Assembly (NCBI GenBank): GCA_028829895.1
Contig: CM054180.1
Span: 109,173,635 to 109,237,634 of the forward strand
Direction: 5' to 3'
DNA: 64,000 nt
Source of the DNA: Sinotaia quadrata
Lineage: Eukaryota > Mollusca > Gastropoda > Architaenioglossa > Viviparidae
Shown: one piece after another, positions 60,944 to 64,000 of the stretch
How positions within the stretch are numbered: position 1 is the first letter of the stretch
How the letters are laid out: the number at the start of each line of letters is the position of its first letter
The notes under the pieces: generated by a model
What the model was told of the DNA's origin: nothing
Databases searched by the model: none
The model's input: the letters and a program-made list of their open reading frames with translations, nothing else
Position numbers and translations under genes: made by a program

Positions 60944-63763
60944 GTATATTTTGTGTGTGTGTGTGTGTGTGTGTGTTGTAGTTTGCAGTTTTATTCTTTT
61001 TACATTGGATAGTAAAGTAATAGTATTAGGTATCATTTTGGGTTCATGAGTGTGAATTTTGTGTTTGGTTTATCAATTTTAGTCTCAGCAAATACACATT
61101 ATAAATTTAGTAAAAGTGATTTAAATTTTCAGTCAGATTATGTCAAAGGAAGTTAATTCTGATTCTAATAATAATGGGTAATTGTGTGGAGGTTTTGATA
61201 TAATTTGTGTTTTCTTTATCAGCTTTAGTCTCAGCACATACACATTATAAATTCAGTAAAAGTGATTTAAATTGTTGGCCATATTATTCCAAACAAAGTT
61301 AATTCTAAATGTAATAAAAGTGGATAAATAGTGGGGGGGGGACATGTTGCTTTAATTTGTAAGATAGTTTTGCTTCCTGTTTATTTTAATATAGTGTGGC
61401 ATTTCACTTTAAGAATTGAGAATAGGAGACAGAACAAATCTGAAAATTGTACACTCAGTTCTTGATTGGTGTGGATTTAATTTCAATATTTTGGAAATAT
61501 CACCTTTTTAAAAATATAAATATGGACCATTTTAAAACTTAGCATGGTTGTATCTGAGTGCTTGAGTGCTTAATAGTGCTGGGCACAATAATTAGTTGGT
61601 CTACTTGGTTATGATAGTTCTCATGCAACCTTTGTTGAAGTGAATAGTTTATCTTGTATGAGTGTCCAAGTTCTAAATGTTTAAATTTTTGGTCCTTGTA
61701 ATGACTGGAAAATGTATCATGCAAGGATGCCACCAAGCCAAAAGTTGATCACTATTGAGGAGATACTGGATATAGTAAGTGAAGGAAATAAATGCCTGTA
61801 TAAATTTACAGGCAGTGCTCCTCCCTCTCACTTCTACCCATACATTTTCTTTATTTCCTATGGAAAAGTATGGTTGATGTACACAGTTTTGATGTACATG
61901 TATATTTTGAGGAACAGTCCCCTGCATAAGTCAAGAACTGGGTGAATGTTGCAGTAGACTTTTGCGGTTGTAGTCTTAGTAGCATTTAGTTCCATTCAGG
62001 CAAGAACCAACATGATTCAATTACTGGCATTTCATGCATTTTCCAGTTTATATATAGTCTATCAAATCACAAAATTGCCTCATTTATGTGTTCCTCTCTT
62101 TTTTCTTTATTTTAAAGTAAGAATTTTTGTATTTGGAGGCATGTTTAATTTTACAGATCTCAATAATCCAAGCTAACGGTTACCAAGATAGCTTTGAATA
62201 TAATGTGGTCACAAGAACCATATGCAGTATATATATATATAAAATCGTGTCAGCTCTCAATTATCTAGGAGGATGCAAATTGTCTGGATTGCTGATTATG
62301 GCTACCAAGCCAACAGTAGAAATACTTGTTTCAAAATAAAATGTGTAAGCACCAAAGCAAGCAAACAAGCATTAATACATCTATAAATAGAAGTAATTAG
62401 ATTGTGAGCTGTAAATCGGAATCCACTGCAAGGTCTAAAACAAACAAGTCCCAAGGGTTCAGTTTTTTAAAATTTTTACTGAGAGTCCCTGACAGATTTA
62501 TATGTACCATTAACACCCCAACTACAGAGTATTGCTTTATTCAGTAAATACAACATAATGCAGATTCAATGTAAAGAGGCGTTCTTTCTGTCTTAAAATG
62601 GTTTTTTACTTTATTGAACGAAGTGTGTTTTGCCTTTGCTTAATCAAACACTTAGGTATTTTATTCCCATATTTCAATTTGGGTTTATGTCAGATTTTTG
62701 GAGGTAAACTATCTTTCAACAGAATGCAAATTACTATCCTAGCAAAACATTGAAATCAGGGTAGTCAGCTATCAGCATTTTGTGGGGTTTTTTTTTTTTT
62801 TTTTAATAAGAATGGTTGGTTTCTTTGCAATTTGAAAAGGTATTTTGTGTTTGTTTAATTTTTCAAGATGTTTGAAATATTTAGTCTTCTTCTCAATTGT
62901 CTTTGGATGAGAGGTGCCTTCTTGAACTGGACTTTTTATAGTATCACTACTTCAAGTTTCAGCTCACTAGTGCAGGTGACTTCCTATGCAGTTTTAGCTT
63001 TTATTGCACTAATCATTATTTTTAAACACAGTTGACATTTTTCTTTGAAATTCCACTTCCAGTAGATTTCATTCTTGACTCATTCACCCCGAACAAGACT
63101 AAAAGTGTTTGCATATATAATATATATACACACACACACATAAACATGAATATATAAATATATAAGCGTGTATGAAATAAGTGATATATTCATAGCACAG
63201 TAATTTTTCAACATCACAGACACCATTTTTTTAATGATTTTTTACTTAGAAACAATAATTAATAGAGTAAAATATGACTGACAGAGATTCAGCAATCAGT
63301 GCCTACTGTAATATGACATGGCTACTTATAAATTGTAATTGTTCTTCACAAGGAAGCATATATACATATATACTTCACTTTAAAGACCTGCAATTTTTTG
63401 TTTGTGTCTTTATATTTAATCTTTTAGTCACTTTTGAATTCCCTGAAAGTTGTAGAAATTTAATTTACAATCATTTGCAGCATGATTTGCAAGTTGTAAA
63501 ATATTTACTCATAAATTTATACATTTAAATTAAATGAAGTGTTTTCCTTAAGTTTCAGATATCACAGTCATCACAATTTTTATTTTGCTTCTATATCATT
63601 ATTATTACAATATTGGTGCTATGTTTCATTCCAAAAGTTCTCTTAATGTTACTATTTCCTGTTAAGTGTAGTAGTTTGCTCTCCTTTCAGAAAGCATTTT
63701 GAAGAAATTATGCTGTGTGATCATTGTTTGGGCACCAACTTTTGAGTTGCCATTCTTTTTTAG
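60944..63763 (+). other. VAV intron 3
   Basis: A 2.8-kb intron between donor GTATAT and acceptor CATTCTTTTTTAG. A block of about 120 bp with ATTTGTGTTT, TTTAGTCTCAGCA-ATACACA and AAAAGTGATTTAAATT is duplicated at about 61054 and 61199. No coding content was recognised. Confidence 0.8.
60952..60976 (+). repeat. (TG)12 next to the VAV exon 3 donor
   Basis: TG dinucleotides begin about nine bases inside intron 3. GU-rich tracts near 5' splice sites are bound by splicing regulators in other animals, so an effect on exon 3 use is possible but inferred. Confidence 0.9.
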
Positions 63764-63862
63764 AGGGTTTGGTTTCCATGGCAGCAGTAAAGAAGCTTCT
63801 GCCAGCAGTAAAGATGCTTTTTCTGACCATCCTTATTACAATGACTTGGAGCGCTTGGCAAC
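63764..63862 (+). CDS. VAV: VAV exon 4 (start of acidic region)
   Basis: The first base completes codon 128 (AG|A, Arg), so phase is preserved. It encodes residues 129-160, GFGFHGSSK onward, with a Ser-rich stretch and DHPYYNDLERLA. The tyrosine pair at 152-153 lies where VAV carries its first autoinhibitory, phosphorylated tyrosine (the ED-I-Y-S-G-L segment). The donor AAC|GTAAGT leaves phase 2. Later exons (DH, PH, C1, SH2, SH3) lie outside the window. Confidence 0.88.
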
Positions 63863-64000
63863 GTAAGTCTCCATAAAGTCTCCATGGTGGTTGCCATGAA
63901 TAACTGGCCTGCGTAGAATGCATTGTATTTTACAGTGACTCTTGTTGCAGTAGTAAATGCCTGCTGTGTATTTTCACATACCTTGCTGCAATAACCCTAT
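63863..64000 (+). other. VAV intron 4, start only
   Basis: The window ends inside this intron. Confidence 0.85.

Overview
This is a eukaryotic, AT-rich, repeat-laden nuclear window, most likely from a lophotrochozoan and probably a mollusc. Three things point there. Two animal genes have spliced exons with clean GT-AG borders. A nuclear copy of mitochondrial ND3 makes best sense in the invertebrate mitochondrial code (AGA as Ser, TGA as Trp). The repeats are CA/TG, GATA and CT microsatellites, hAT DNA transposons and many minisatellites. No bacterial, phage or CRISPR features are present. The species assignment is inference.

Layout. At 932-15428 on the minus strand lies a complete three-exon RABEPK gene (Rab9 effector with kelch motifs): exon 1 at 15428-14606, exon 2 at 1810-1592, exon 3 at 1140-932. 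The joined CDS is 1251 nt, giving 416 residues. Exons 2 and 3 are recognised by their matching splice phases and by C-terminal kelch residues. The 12.8-kb intron 1 is full of minisatellites, a possible LINE remnant and a pair of long inverted repeats. From 16 to 46 kb is an intergenic region made largely of unrelated tandem arrays with units of about 23 to 220 bp. It also holds two MITE-like elements, two inverted copies of an LTR-like dispersed repeat, one unrecognised Pro/Ser-rich single-exon ORF at 21969-21193 (minus) and a weaker Lys-rich ORF near 36 kb. At 46507-49006 is a hAT transposon with terminal inverted repeats, a near-matching 8-bp target duplication and a decayed transposase.

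From 52902 on the plus strand the first four coding exons of a VAV guanine-nucleotide exchange factor can be read: the CH domain and the start of the acidic region. The gene runs off the right edge. Its intron 2 contains the ND3-derived nuclear mitochondrial insertion.

The two recognised genes are transcribed away from each other and show no functional link. I see no multigene system. The most unusual material is the density and architecture of the tandem arrays, the mosaic RABEPK gene, the repeat-flanked mitochondrial insertion and the nested mobile elements.
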